Source: Candidatus Amesbacteria bacterium RIFCSPLOWO2_01_FULL_49_25
GTDB taxonomy: Bacteria > Patescibacteriota > Microgenomatia > CAZETR01 > Amesbacteraceae
Direction of reading: 5' to 3'
Length of the DNA stretch: 39,464 nucleotides
NCBI GenBank assembly: GCA_001773725.1
Contig: MEXP01000003.1
Coordinates: forward strand, 26,781-66,244
Shown: in pieces, positions 31,876 through 39,464 of the stretch
How positions within the stretch are numbered: position 1 is the stretch's first letter
Layout: each line of letters opens with the position of its first letter
Program-made: the position numbers and the translations under genes
Notes under the pieces: model-generated
What the model saw: only the letters and a program-made list of their open reading frames with translations
Database searches by the model: none
Told to the model about the DNA's origin: nothing

Positions 31876-32298
31876 ATGTTTATTGGCCAATATGAACACT
31901 CACTCGAAGCCAAGGGTCGCCTTTCTATACCGAAAAAATTCCGTTCCCAACTTGAAAGTGGTGCCGTCCTAAGCCAAGGTTTAGACGGCTGCTTGTTTCT
32001 CTATCCCAAAGCCGCCTGGGAACAGCTCGTTACCAAATTATCACAGTTGCCGCTTACCCACTCTGATGCTCGCGGATTTACCCGGGCGCTGTCTTACGGC
32101 GCCTCAGAGGTCGATATCGACTCTCTCGGGAGGATTTTAGTCCCGGATTATCTGCGCCAATTTGCCGGAATTACTAGCCACTGCATAGTAGCTGGTGCCA
32201 TCGATCGCATCGAGATCTGGGACAAGTCCAGATTTGCAGCCTACACCTCCCAAGTTAATTCAAAAAGAGAAGAAATAGCAGAAAAACTTGAGCTGTAA
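31876..32298 (+). CDS. mraZ: Transcriptional regulator MraZ
   Basis: MraZ is an AbrB-like DNA-binding protein that controls the division/cell-wall cluster. It has 140 residues with the two tandem MraZ domains: SLEAKGRLSIPKKFR in the first and DSLGRILVPDYLR in the second. The first domain has Glu where most family members have Asp in the DxKGR motif; the second keeps the Asp. The start MFIGQYEHSL matches the family N-terminus. A three-repeat MraZ box lies directly upstream. Confidence 0.94.
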   Translation: MFIGQYEHSLEAKGRLSIPKKFRSQLESGAVLSQGLDGCLFLYPKAAWEQLVTKLSQLPLTHSDARGFTRALSYGASEVDIDSLGRILVPDYLRQFAGITSHCIVAGAIDRIEIWDKSRFAAYTSQVNSKREEIAEKLEL

Positions 32299-32301
32299 GC
32301 C

Positions 32302-33099
32302 ATGCAGAGCATGCATTACCATAACCCAGTACTTTTACAAGAAGCCGTCGCGTTTTTAGCAGTCATTCACGGATCCAAATACATTGACTGCACTCTGGGC
32401 GGTGGAGGCCATACGGCTGAAATTATTCGCCTTGGAGGAATTGTCCTCGGACTAGACCAGGATCCTGAAGCTCTCTCAGCCTGCCCTGATCTTCAGGGTC
32501 TTACCAAAGTCCGATCAAATTTTTCCCATCTTACCGAAGTGGCCGGTCGCTACGGGTTTAGTCCCGTCTCGGGCATACTTATCGACCTTGGACTTTCCCA
32601 GCACCAAATAGACTCGTCCCACAGAGGATTTTCCTTTCAAAAAAACGGGCCTCTGGACATGCGTATGGATCCAGATTTACCTCACACCGCGGCAACTTTG
32701 ATTAATCAATTATCTACAAACCAGTTAACCAGAATTTTTAAAGATTTTGGTGAAATACCAGTGGCCAAACATCTGTCTCAAAAAATTGTTTCACAAAGAC
32801 CTTTAACCACCACCCAGGATCTTCTAAAGATCGCGGGAAAGTGGTCACAGCAGGCATTTCAGGCCCTGCGCATGGCTGTCAATGACGAACTAGGCGCATT
32901 AAATTCTGTCCTACCTCAAGCGTATGAACTGCTCAGTCCCTCCGGCCGATTGGTAGTTATCAGTTTTCACTCACTTGAAGACCGGATAGTAAAAATCGAG
33001 TTCAAAAGACTCTTTGAGCAAAAGTCGGTTACTTTACTAAACCTTAAACCGCTTTTTGGGGAAAAATCGGCCAAACTTCGCGCGTATGTTAAAAACTAA
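32302..33099 (+). CDS. rsmH: 16S rRNA (cytosine(1402)-N(4))-methyltransferase RsmH, short form
   Basis: RsmH (MraW) methylates C1402 of 16S rRNA with S-adenosylmethionine. Diagnostic segments are MHYHNPVLLQEAV, YIDCTLGGGGHTAEI (SAM site), GILIDLGLSQHQID, RGFSFQKNGPLDMRMD, FQALRMAVNDELGAL and VISFHSLEDRIVKIEF. The protein has 265 residues, compared with about 310 in most bacteria; the helical segment before FQALR is shortened. The start may be ATG 32302 or 32311 (MHYHNP). It lies three bases after mraZ. Confidence 0.94.
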   Translation: MQSMHYHNPVLLQEAVAFLAVIHGSKYIDCTLGGGGHTAEIIRLGGIVLGLDQDPEALSACPDLQGLTKVRSNFSHLTEVAGRYGFSPVSGILIDLGLSQHQIDSSHRGFSFQKNGPLDMRMDPDLPHTAATLINQLSTNQLTRIFKDFGEIPVAKHLSQKIVSQRPLTTTQDLLKIAGKWSQQAFQALRMAVNDELGALNSVLPQAYELLSPSGRLVVISFHSLEDRIVKIEFKRLFEQKSVTLLNLKPLFGEKSAKLRAYVKN

Positions 33100-33364
33100 A
33101 CAAGTAATACTATCGTTGCTCATTCTCAATCTTCAGATTGTTGCTATCCAGTTTTTCCTCTCATCAAAGTATTCACAGTCCGGGAATCGGTTGTCGTCAA
33201 CTTCATCCAAATTAGAACAGGTAAAGTTGGAAAACCAACAGCTTAAAATGCAGGTTTATTCTCTCTCGTCGATTTCCCGAATTTACAGGTTGGCTCTGTC
33301 GTCTGGTTACCAGCCAGCAATTACTTTGACTCTGAATCCTCCTCAGGTAGCCTTGGCTCCATGA
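33086..33364 (+). CDS. ftsL: FtsL-like division protein
   Basis: This small bitopic protein of about 92 residues has one N-terminal membrane helix (VILSLLILNLQIVAIQFFL) followed by a short coiled-coil-like region (LSSTSSKLEQVKLENQQLKMQVYSLSS). Position between rsmH and ftsI and this topology are those of FtsL, which links FtsB/FtsQ to FtsWI. FtsL proteins diverge strongly, so the call rests on topology and position. ATG 33086 overlaps rsmH by 14 bases and is preferred over the TTG at 33056. Confidence 0.75.
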   Translation: MLKTKQVILSLLILNLQIVAIQFFLSSKYSQSGNRLSSTSSKLEQVKLENQQLKMQVYSLSSISRIYRLALSSGYQPAITLTLNPPQVALAP

Positions 33365-35052
33365 ATGCGAGGTATTCGTTCCTGATAATAATCTTTTGGA
33401 CTTTTGGACTGTTGATACTTGGCCGGTTATTTTATTGGCAGGTGGTCAAAGCCGACGAGTTGCAGGAACAAGCGTCTCGCCAGCAATCAACTTGGCTGGA
33501 AATTCCCAGTCCCCGGGGGGAAATATTAGCACAAGATGGTTATCCCTTGGTAACCAACGAGGACCGGTATTTACTGTACGTAAACCCCCGCCAGCTAGCA
33601 TCAAAATCAACCGTTATTGACCAAATCGCAAACTGGCTTTCCGCGTCAGACAGTGCCCGTCTTGAACTTTCGCGATCCCTGCAAACCGATCTCCTCTGGT
33701 ACGTTATTGCGCATCAAGTCTCATTCTCCGAAAAAACAGCCCTCCAAAAGCTTGATATTCCCGGACTCGGATTTGAACCTGAGCCCGGAAGAGTATATCC
33801 CGAAGGTAGTTCTAGTGCGCACATCACGGGGTTCGTAGGCAAAAATGAGTCAGGCTCATTCCTGGGTTATTTCGGGTTAGAAGGTTATTACGATCGAGAA
33901 CTTTCAGGCCATCCCGGACGGTTTTATCAGGAACACGATGCCTTCAACCGCCCAATTCTGATAGGTTCACAATTTCGTCAATCTCCCCGCCCTGGTCATA
34001 GTCTAATGACCTCCATCGACCGCACTGTTCAATTCACAATTTCCCAGGCCCTTTCAGAAGGAATCTCGCGTTATCAAGCCGAAGGAGGAACGATTACGGT
34101 CATGGACCCCAAAACCGGACTAATTTCGGGTATGGTTGCCCATCCCGGATACGACCCATCAACTTATAATGACTTCACTCAAGATCTCTACAAAAATCCA
34201 GTCATTTCGGATTCGTACGAGCCGGGAAGTATATTCAAAGTCCTTGTCATGGCTTCAGCTCTGGATGCCAAAGTTGTCAAAGCCGACACTATTTGTTCTA
34301 TTTGTACAGGTCCGGTAATCATCGGCGACGCTGCTATCAGAAGCTGGAACGACAAATATTATCCCAACTCTACCGCAAGAGATATCATTCTCCACTCCGA
34401 CAACGTGGGCATGGTTTTCGTAAGTCGGCTTTTAGGTAAGTCAAGGACACTAGACTACATTCGCCGATTCGGAATCGGCAGCAAGACCGGCATAGATCTT
34501 CAGGAAGAAGATGTAACACCCATGCGCCCCAACGATAAGTGGTATGAAATAGACTGGGCCACGACCTCATTTGGTCAGGGCATTGCCGTCACGCCCATGC
34601 AAATGGTTAGAGCCGTGGGAGCAATTGCCAATGGGGGGAAATTAGTTACTCCCAGGGTTGTAACCAAAATCCAGGGAGACGATATTAATAAAATTATCCC
34701 TCTGGATCCTCCCGCCAATATAATTTCCCCAGAATCAGCGGCCTTGATCACCCAGATGATGGTGAACGGTGTAAATAACGGAGAGGTCAGATACTACAAA
34801 CCCAAAGGCTATCTTATAGCCGGAAAAACAGGCACTGCCCAAATTCCCATATCCGGGCATTACGATCCCGACAAAGTTATTGCCTCATTTATTGGATTCG
34901 CCCCCGCAGATAATCCGAAATTTGTAATGTTAGTCACCTTAAACAACCCCAAACCCTCCCCCTGGGGCAGTACTACCGCCGCCCCATTGTGGATGTCTGT
35001 AGCCAAAAAGCTGTTTGCCTACTACAAAATTCCTTCTTCAATTCACAATTAG
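33361..35052 (+). CDS. ftsI: Class B penicillin-binding protein, FtsI (division transpeptidase)
   Basis: This 563-residue membrane-anchored transpeptidase cross-links septal peptidoglycan. A single N-terminal helix (FLIIIFWTFGLLILGRLFYW) is followed by the dimerisation/pedestal domain (PRGEILAQDGYPL) and the transpeptidase domain with all three active-site motifs: SxxK at Ser290 (GSIFK), SxN at Ser346 (HSDN) and KTG at Lys489 (GKTGTAQ). No PASTA domain is seen. It overlaps ftsL by four bases (ATGA). Confidence 0.93.
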   Translation: MNARYSFLIIIFWTFGLLILGRLFYWQVVKADELQEQASRQQSTWLEIPSPRGEILAQDGYPLVTNEDRYLLYVNPRQLASKSTVIDQIANWLSASDSARLELSRSLQTDLLWYVIAHQVSFSEKTALQKLDIPGLGFEPEPGRVYPEGSSSAHITGFVGKNESGSFLGYFGLEGYYDRELSGHPGRFYQEHDAFNRPILIGSQFRQSPRPGHSLMTSIDRTVQFTISQALSEGISRYQAEGGTITVMDPKTGLISGMVAHPGYDPSTYNDFTQDLYKNPVISDSYEPGSIFKVLVMASALDAKVVKADTICSICTGPVIIGDAAIRSWNDKYYPNSTARDIILHSDNVGMVFVSRLLGKSRTLDYIRRFGIGSKTGIDLQEEDVTPMRPNDKWYEIDWATTSFGQGIAVTPMQMVRAVGAIANGGKLVTPRVVTKIQGDDINKIIPLDPPANIISPESAALITQMMVNGVNNGEVRYYKPKGYLIAGKTGTAQIPISGHYDPDKVIASFIGFAPADNPKFVMLVTLNNPKPSPWGSTTAAPLWMSVAKKLFAYYKIPSSIHN

Positions 35053-35069
35053 TATAATAAGTACAGGTT
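35051..35069 (+). promoter_or_regulatory. Candidate -10 box and leader before dgkA
   Basis: AG-TATAAT (hexamer 35053-35058) lies 11 bases before ATG 35070 in the short gap after ftsI. The gap also carries AGG close to the ATG. No -35 box was seen, so an internal promoter is only a possibility. Confidence 0.35.
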
Positions 35070-35426
35070 ATGATAAAACGACACACCATATCTTTTTACC
35101 ACGCATTTTCCGGTCTCGTATATTCATTCAGAACTCAGCCCAACTTCGCAGTTCATCTCTTTGTTTCCATCCTGGCGATTTTTGCAGGAGTATATTTGCG
35201 CATAAATTCATTTGAATGGTTAATAATAACCATGACAATTTTCGTCGGTTTGGTAATAGAACTAATAAATACAGCTATCGAATCAACAGTCGACTTAATT
35301 ACCAAAGAATTTCACCCCATTGCAAAAATAGCCAAAGATACATCTGCCGCGGCCATGCTCGTCTATGCTTTTGGCGCAATTATTGTCGCGTTAATGATTT
35401 TCTTACCCAAATGGCCCTATATCTAG
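35070..35426 (+). CDS. dgkA: Diacylglycerol kinase/undecaprenol kinase family protein
   Basis: This 118-residue membrane kinase of the DgkA family has three membrane helices and the family signature LVIELINTAIESTVDLITKEFHPIAKIAKDTSAAAML. In Gram-positive bacteria this branch phosphorylates undecaprenol, which recycles the lipid carrier used by MraY. Location directly before mraY fits that role better than lipid signalling; this is inference. The 3' end overlaps mraY by 16 bases. Confidence 0.92.
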   Translation: MIKRHTISFYHAFSGLVYSFRTQPNFAVHLFVSILAIFAGVYLRINSFEWLIITMTIFVGLVIELINTAIESTVDLITKEFHPIAKIAKDTSAAAMLVYAFGAIIVALMIFLPKWPYI

Positions 35427-36445
35427 GCATTCTTTTATTCTCGTTTACCATCTCCGCCATCGCCGTCGTTCCTTTCATCGACCTTCTATACCGCATCCAT
35501 TTTTTACACCAGCCCGAGCGCTCAGGTCTCACTAAAGAAGATTCAGCTGCCTCAAAAACCCTTCACCGCCTTCATCGCTGGAAGGGTGGAACGCCAGTTG
35601 GGGGCGGGATGTTGATTATTTTTTTAGTCAGCATTATTTATTTATTCTTGTTTCCCCTTCTTTCCCGCTTTGGCGTCTACATCAAATCCAGTTTTTCCAT
35701 CAAACAGGAGTTAAATGTCATCTTTTTTTCATTTATTTCCTTCGGTATTCTGGGTCTTTATGACGATCTAATCAAGATTTTTCCGCATCGGCCGCAATTT
35801 CTCCCTCTATCTTCTCGGCTCAAACGAACATTTCAGCTTGTGCTGTCTTTCATATGTTCAGTGTTGATACATCAAGGTCTGGGGGTATCTTTGCTCTACG
35901 TCCCATTCTTTGGTCCACTCCAGTTAGGATGGCTATACCCTTTAGTATCCACAATAATAATCTTCATATTTTCCACAGCCGTTGACTTTTCCGATGGCCT
36001 GGACGGACTAGCTTCAGGGTTACTGTTCATATGTTTAACGGCATTCTGGGTAGTCTCACTATCTGCTGTAGACACTCCCATATCGGTGTTCATTGCTCTT
36101 TGGCTGGGCAGCTTATTGGCTTTCTTGTACTTCAATGTATTTCCCGCTCGTCTCTGGCTGGGTAACGCCGGGTCAATCTCTTTCGGAGCCACTCTGGCAG
36201 TAATCGCCCTTATCCTTGGCAAATCGGCAGCCCTTATAGTCATCGGAGGATTGTTCCTCATGGACTATTTCAGTTCCATCCTCCAGTTTTTATCAGTAAA
36301 ATTATGGCATCATCGACTTTTTTCTATCACCCCGCTCCATCATCTATTACAAATAAGAGGCTGGCCCGAGCCCAAAATCGTAATGCGGTCTTGGCTCCTG
36401 GGCCTTATGCTTGCAGTCGCCGGACTCTGGCTTGGGCTTAAATGA
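35411..36445 (+). CDS. mraY: Phospho-N-acetylmuramoyl-pentapeptide transferase MraY
   Basis: MraY makes lipid I from UDP-MurNAc-pentapeptide and undecaprenyl phosphate. About 344 residues with ten membrane helices. Key motifs are GLYDDLIKI, VDFSDGLDGLASG and the HHLLQIRGWPEPKIV block near the end, plus HRWKGGTPVGGGML after the first helix. The ORF track extends to 35216, but the added residues are a frame shadow of dgkA; ATG 35411 (MALYLGILLFSF) begins the first helix and is preferred. Confidence 0.93.
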   Translation: MALYLGILLFSFTISAIAVVPFIDLLYRIHFLHQPERSGLTKEDSAASKTLHRLHRWKGGTPVGGGMLIIFLVSIIYLFLFPLLSRFGVYIKSSFSIKQELNVIFFSFISFGILGLYDDLIKIFPHRPQFLPLSSRLKRTFQLVLSFICSVLIHQGLGVSLLYVPFFGPLQLGWLYPLVSTIIIFIFSTAVDFSDGLDGLASGLLFICLTAFWVVSLSAVDTPISVFIALWLGSLLAFLYFNVFPARLWLGNAGSISFGATLAVIALILGKSAALIVIGGLFLMDYFSSILQFLSVKLWHHRLFSITPLHHLLQIRGWPEPKIVMRSWLLGLMLAVAGLWLGLK

Positions 36446-37506
36446 AACTCTACCATTTGATATCTCTACTAATTTTCTCCCTCAGCTGTTTCGGTCTTCT
36501 TATGGTTTCCAGCGCGTCAGTTGTAATAGCCAATCGGGATTTTGGTGATAAGTGGTATTACGCCAAGCGTCAATCACTTTGGCTGGGTTTAGGCACAATC
36601 GCCTTTCTCATCTCGGTCAGAATTCCCCTGGACTTTCTTGACAAAAATTCAACCGTCCTTTTTTTGACATCCATCGCCTTCCTAGTTCTCGTTCTCATGC
36701 CAGGCTTAGGTTCCACTCGGTGGGGAGCAAGTCGCTGGATCAACCTGGGGATATTATCTTTTCAGCCGGCAGAAGCGGCCAAACTCACCTTGTGTCTTTA
36801 CCTCTCCAGCCTATTAAAAAAACCTCACGCCAAGTTCCGAGCTTTCATTACAGTTCTAGCATCTGTATGCTTGCTGGTTGCCTTCGAACCCGACCTCGGA
36901 ACTTCCCTGGTCTTGGCCTCAATAGGCTTGTGTATTTACATTTCCACTGGAAGAAAAATGCTCTCTCTGGTAATTCCTCTGGTTCTGTCCACTGCCCTAG
37001 TTACTCTATTCATTTTGGTTTCTCCTTATCGTAGGAATCGGGTCAAAACCTTCTTCGATTTTACCCATGATCCCCTGGGAGCATCCTATCAAATTCGACA
37101 ATCACTCTTAGGGTTGGGTTCCGGAGGGATATTTGGCCGGGGATTGGGTCAATCTCGACAGAAATATGAATTCTTGCCTGAGACTCCCACAGATTCAATA
37201 TTATCGGTAATAGGGGAGGAGTTGGGTTTAGTGGGAACGGCCTCTCTAGCTATTGCCATACTTTGGCTAATAACTCTCGGATTCAAAACCGCTTCCAAAA
37301 CCTCAAATCCATTTGCTTCAAGTCTGGCTTCAGGGGTATCATCGTGGATTGGTGTCCAGTCATTTTTAAATATGGGCTCGTTAACCGCATTAGTTCCCTT
37401 AACTGGTGTCCCCTTGCCCTTCATATCCTACGGCGGTTCTTCGCTTGTGATTTTGTTGTTTTCCGCAGGCATATTAGTCAACATTGCCAAGAATCCGAAG
37501 AACTAG
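36442..37506 (+). CDS. ftsW: Lipid II polymerase/SEDS protein FtsW
   Basis: This 354-residue SEDS-family glycosyltransferase polymerises lipid II at the septum together with FtsI. It has about ten membrane helices, LMVSSASVVIANRDFGDKWYYAKRQ near the start, GSTRWGASRWINLGILSFQPAEAAKL, the YRRNRVKTFFD loop, and the C-terminal PLTGVPLPFISYGGSSLVILL signature. FtsW is preferred to RodA because of its place in the division cluster. It overlaps mraY by four bases. Confidence 0.92.
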   Translation: MKLYHLISLLIFSLSCFGLLMVSSASVVIANRDFGDKWYYAKRQSLWLGLGTIAFLISVRIPLDFLDKNSTVLFLTSIAFLVLVLMPGLGSTRWGASRWINLGILSFQPAEAAKLTLCLYLSSLLKKPHAKFRAFITVLASVCLLVAFEPDLGTSLVLASIGLCIYISTGRKMLSLVIPLVLSTALVTLFILVSPYRRNRVKTFFDFTHDPLGASYQIRQSLLGLGSGGIFGRGLGQSRQKYEFLPETPTDSILSVIGEELGLVGTASLAIAILWLITLGFKTASKTSNPFASSLASGVSSWIGVQSFLNMGSLTALVPLTGVPLPFISYGGSSLVILLFSAGILVNIAKNPKN

Positions 37507-37507
37507 T

Positions 37508-38563
37508 ATGCCAAAGCTGATTTTTACCGGGGGCCATCACACCAGCTCTTTAGAAGTTGCCTTACAACTCAAGAGCCAGGGTGTGGATGTAGTTTGGTTC
37601 GGGCACCGGCATTCACATTGGGGGGACAAATCGAATACCGCAGAATATCATGATATTACCTCTTCCGGACTAAAATTTAGGGACCTCAGGGCCGGAAAAT
37701 TTTATCGCACCTACCACCCCCTCAAACTTATCCGCATCCCGCTAGGGTTCCTTCAATCATTTTTTCTTTTACTCAGAGAGAGACCCGATGGAATTGTGTC
37801 TTTTGGGGGTTATCTTGCAGTTCCTGTCGTCATCACTGGCTGGCTTTTAGCTATCCCCAGTATCACTCATGAACAAACAGTGGCCGCCAGCTGGTCCAAC
37901 AGGCTCATTTCTTTTTTTGTCAAAAAAATTGCCCTCACTTGGCCCCAAAGCACCAAATATTACCCCGAGGGTAAAACTGCAGTCGTCGGTCTTCCCCTCA
38001 GAAAAGAAATTTTAGAAATAAGAAAAAGGCCCCAGCTGAGTAAACGCAACCACACAGTTTACGTCACCGGAGGCAAACAGGGTTCGCACATCATAAATGA
38101 AACAATCTTCTCTGCGCTATCCCAGCTTCAAAAAAAATACACAGTTATCCACCAAACCGGGAGATCCTCTTTGTTTCCAGACTATCAAAAAGCACTTTCC
38201 ATAAGTTCCCGGCGGTACATCCCCTTTGCTTATGATAATTCAAAAGGACTCGCCGCTCTAGAGAAGGCTAGTGTTGTTGTCAGCCGAGCCGGGGCTCACA
38301 TCACTTATGAACTAGCAGTCCTGGGAAAAAAGTCTGTTCTAGTTCCGATTTCTTGGGCCTCACACAACGAACAATTATTAAACGCTCAAGTTTTACATTC
38401 GGCCGGTCTCGCTGTTATCTTGCCTCAGTCGGAACTTTCTCCTGCGTCCTTACAAACGGCTATCGATCAAGCCTTACAACTTTCCGGTCAGCCCCTTGCT
38501 CTTCCTCTCGATGCCACTCAAAAATTAACTGCCCTTATTCATGAAGCCTTCAAGTTGAAATGA
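37508..38563 (+). CDS. murG: MurG-like UDP-GlcNAc transferase with atypical first loop
   Basis: MurG adds GlcNAc to lipid I to form lipid II at the cytoplasmic membrane face. The protein has about 351 residues. The C-terminal donor domain is typical: YVTGGKQGSHIIN, VVSRAGAHITYELAVLGKKSVLVPI and SHNEQLLNAQVL. The N-terminal glycine loop reads FTGGHHTSSLEVAL, whereas most MurG proteins have GGTGGHxxPAL, so the lipid-facing loop differs. SFGGYLAVPVVI and THEQ also match MurG. ATG 37508 is preferred over 37484. It starts one base after ftsW. Confidence 0.85.
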   Translation: MPKLIFTGGHHTSSLEVALQLKSQGVDVVWFGHRHSHWGDKSNTAEYHDITSSGLKFRDLRAGKFYRTYHPLKLIRIPLGFLQSFFLLLRERPDGIVSFGGYLAVPVVITGWLLAIPSITHEQTVAASWSNRLISFFVKKIALTWPQSTKYYPEGKTAVVGLPLRKEILEIRKRPQLSKRNHTVYVTGGKQGSHIINETIFSALSQLQKKYTVIHQTGRSSLFPDYQKALSISSRRYIPFAYDNSKGLAALEKASVVVSRAGAHITYELAVLGKKSVLVPISWASHNEQLLNAQVLHSAGLAVILPQSELSPASLQTAIDQALQLSGQPLALPLDATQKLTALIHEAFKLK

Positions 38564-39171
38564 GGTTTGTTTTATTAGTTTGCCTACTGTTTGGTTCCCT
38601 AATATTTCTTTTCTTTAAGGTAACTCCCGCCAAACCTGTCAGATGTGATACTCAATTCGGCCCATGTCCCGACAAATATCAACAAGCCTCCATTACCCAG
38701 ATTTCTTCATTTCCGGAGGTCAAGTCTGTCTCGCTTTCTCGTAATTGGCTTCTTTGGCAAACCATCACTGTTCAACTCCGCCAGCCGCAAATTGCCATAT
38801 CAACAACTTCTTTAGGCGATTCACTGGGGTTGATTGATGAAACTGGTGAAATGTTTGCCACTTCTTCCGGCTCATCATTGCCCTTACTAAAAATCGATTC
38901 TCCCTGGTCAAACAGTAATCCCAAGTTTATCTCCGCAGTTTCGGCTCTCAATTCCATTGGCAAATTTTTTCCGTCTCAAGTTCAGTCCGAGTTTTGGGGA
39001 TCTTACTTGGTAGTGTATACTCCAGACAGCCGGCAAATTATTATCGACCCGCAAAAACCCAAATCTAGCTGGTACCCTTCTTTACAATCTATTTTGTCCA
39101 GAAGTAAAATAGAAGCTAAATCACCCAAAAAAATTGATTTGCGCTTTTCCCAGCCAATAGTTATTTATTAA
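38560..39171 (+). CDS. ftsQ: FtsQ/DivIB-like division protein
   Basis: This 203-residue bitopic protein has an N-terminal membrane helix (VLLVCLLFGSLIFLFF) and an outside part that begins with a POTRA-like segment (ISSFPEVKSVSLSRNWLLWQTITVQLRQPQIAI), as in FtsQ/DivIB. A Cys29-x6-Cys36 pair (RCDTQFGPC) lies just outside the membrane. There is almost no cytoplasmic tail. The call relies on this pattern and on position before ftsA. It overlaps murG by four bases (ATGA). Confidence 0.8.
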   Translation: MRFVLLVCLLFGSLIFLFFKVTPAKPVRCDTQFGPCPDKYQQASITQISSFPEVKSVSLSRNWLLWQTITVQLRQPQIAISTTSLGDSLGLIDETGEMFATSSGSSLPLLKIDSPWSNSNPKFISAVSALNSIGKFFPSQVQSEFWGSYLVVYTPDSRQIIIDPQKPKSSWYPSLQSILSRSKIEAKSPKKIDLRFSQPIVIY

Positions 39172-39173
39172 TC

Positions 39174-39464
39174 ATGGCCAAACATAAACTTATTTCTGCA
39201 GTAGATATCGGGACATCCAAAATAACCACTCTTATAGGCCAATTAAGAGACGAAGATGACCAGAAGATTCACATTATTGGCGTTTCCAGTCTTCCATCCA
39301 AAGGATTACGCAAGGGGCAGATAGTAAATATCGAAGAAGCCGTCGAGGTCATCACCAGCAGCGTCGAGGCCGCCGAACGCATGGCCGGTTTCAACATCGC
39401 CAAAGTTTGGGTAAGTGTTGGCGGGGCCCACATTGGTTCTCAAAACAGCCACGGTGTCGTGGCC
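39174..39464 (+). CDS. ftsA: Cell division protein FtsA, N-terminal part (3' end outside window)
   Basis: This actin-fold protein tethers FtsZ to the membrane. The translated start MAKHKLISAVDIGTSKITTLIG is the phosphate-1 motif of FtsA, followed by SLPSKGLRKGQIVNIEEAVEVI and VWVSVGGAHIGSQNSHGVV, all typical of the family. It starts two bases after ftsQ. The ORF runs to the window edge and ftsZ is expected beyond it. Confidence 0.93.
   Translation, partial: MAKHKLISAVDIGTSKITTLIGQLRDEDDQKIHIIGVSSLPSKGLRKGQIVNIEEAVEVITSSVEAAERMAGFNIAKVWVSVGGAHIGSQNSHGVVA

Noticed and set aside
35216-35410. Upstream extension of mraY
   Set aside because: It is a shifted-frame reading of dgkA rich in Asn/Arg; the MraY first helix starts at ATG 35411.
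1-39464. tRNA genes, CRISPR arrays, insertion sequences, phage or toxin-antitoxin genes
   Set aside because: Intergenic gaps are too short for most of these, and no cloverleaf, regular spacer-repeat array, transposase motif or toxin-like small ORF pair was seen.

Overview
The window reads as a compact stretch of chromosome from a Candidate Phyla Radiation (Patescibacteria) bacterium, most likely a Microgenomates-type lineage. This rests on gene content and style: a DUF4012 protein beside a large surface-glycan locus, shortened versions of household proteins (SufU, RsmH, RecO), the CPR-type MurG-like transferase, a division/cell-wall cluster without Mur ligases, and genes packed with overlapping ends. 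TGA acts as a stop throughout, so the UGA-glycine code of Gracilibacteria is excluded. There is no rRNA gene, so the placement is inference. I saw no tRNA, CRISPR array, transposase or phage gene, and no stretch over 300 bases lacks a gene.

Layout. (1) 1-1861: the end of an iron-sulfur assembly operon: SufS (cut by the window edge), a short SufU, a flavin reductase, a ferredoxin with only three cysteines, and a SufT/MIP18-like protein. (2) 1862-26156: a surface polysaccharide and protein/lipid glycosylation locus. It holds a UDP-HexNAc dehydrogenase, four GT-C type membrane proteins, a Wzx-type flippase, an O-antigen ligase/polymerase-like protein, four GT2 enzymes, six GT4 enzymes (one split into two cistrons at the domain linker), a polyprenol-phosphate-sugar synthase-like GT2, a hexapeptide acyltransferase, an FAD oxidoreductase, ManC, and the initiating phosphosugar transferase. 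(3) 26160-31761: a DUF4012 membrane protein, RecO, two unrecognised genes, glycyl-tRNA synthetase and a small membrane-anchored protein. (4) 31876-39464: a dcw cluster mraZ-rsmH-ftsL-ftsI-dgkA-mraY-ftsW-murG-ftsQ-ftsA (ftsA is cut by the window edge).

How it fits together. The sugar transferase would load a phosphosugar onto undecaprenyl phosphate. The GT2 and GT4 enzymes would extend the glycan, with ManC supplying GDP-mannose and the dehydrogenase supplying a uronic-acid sugar. Wzx would flip the lipid-linked unit, and the O-antigen ligase-like protein and GT-C proteins would polymerise or transfer it outside, with the DPM1-like GT2 making polyprenyl-phosphate-sugar donors. In the dcw block, MraY and MurG make lipid II, FtsW and FtsI polymerise it, and DgkA may recycle undecaprenol.

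The most striking signals are regulatory and architectural. Extended -10 boxes lie only six bases from several start codons, suggesting leaderless mRNAs. A three-copy MraZ box with an exact 10-bp period lies at the mraZ promoter. All four convergent gene junctions touch or overlap. One GT-B enzyme is split at its linker with a strong ribosome-binding site for the second half. I did not find a clearly new defence or mobile system.
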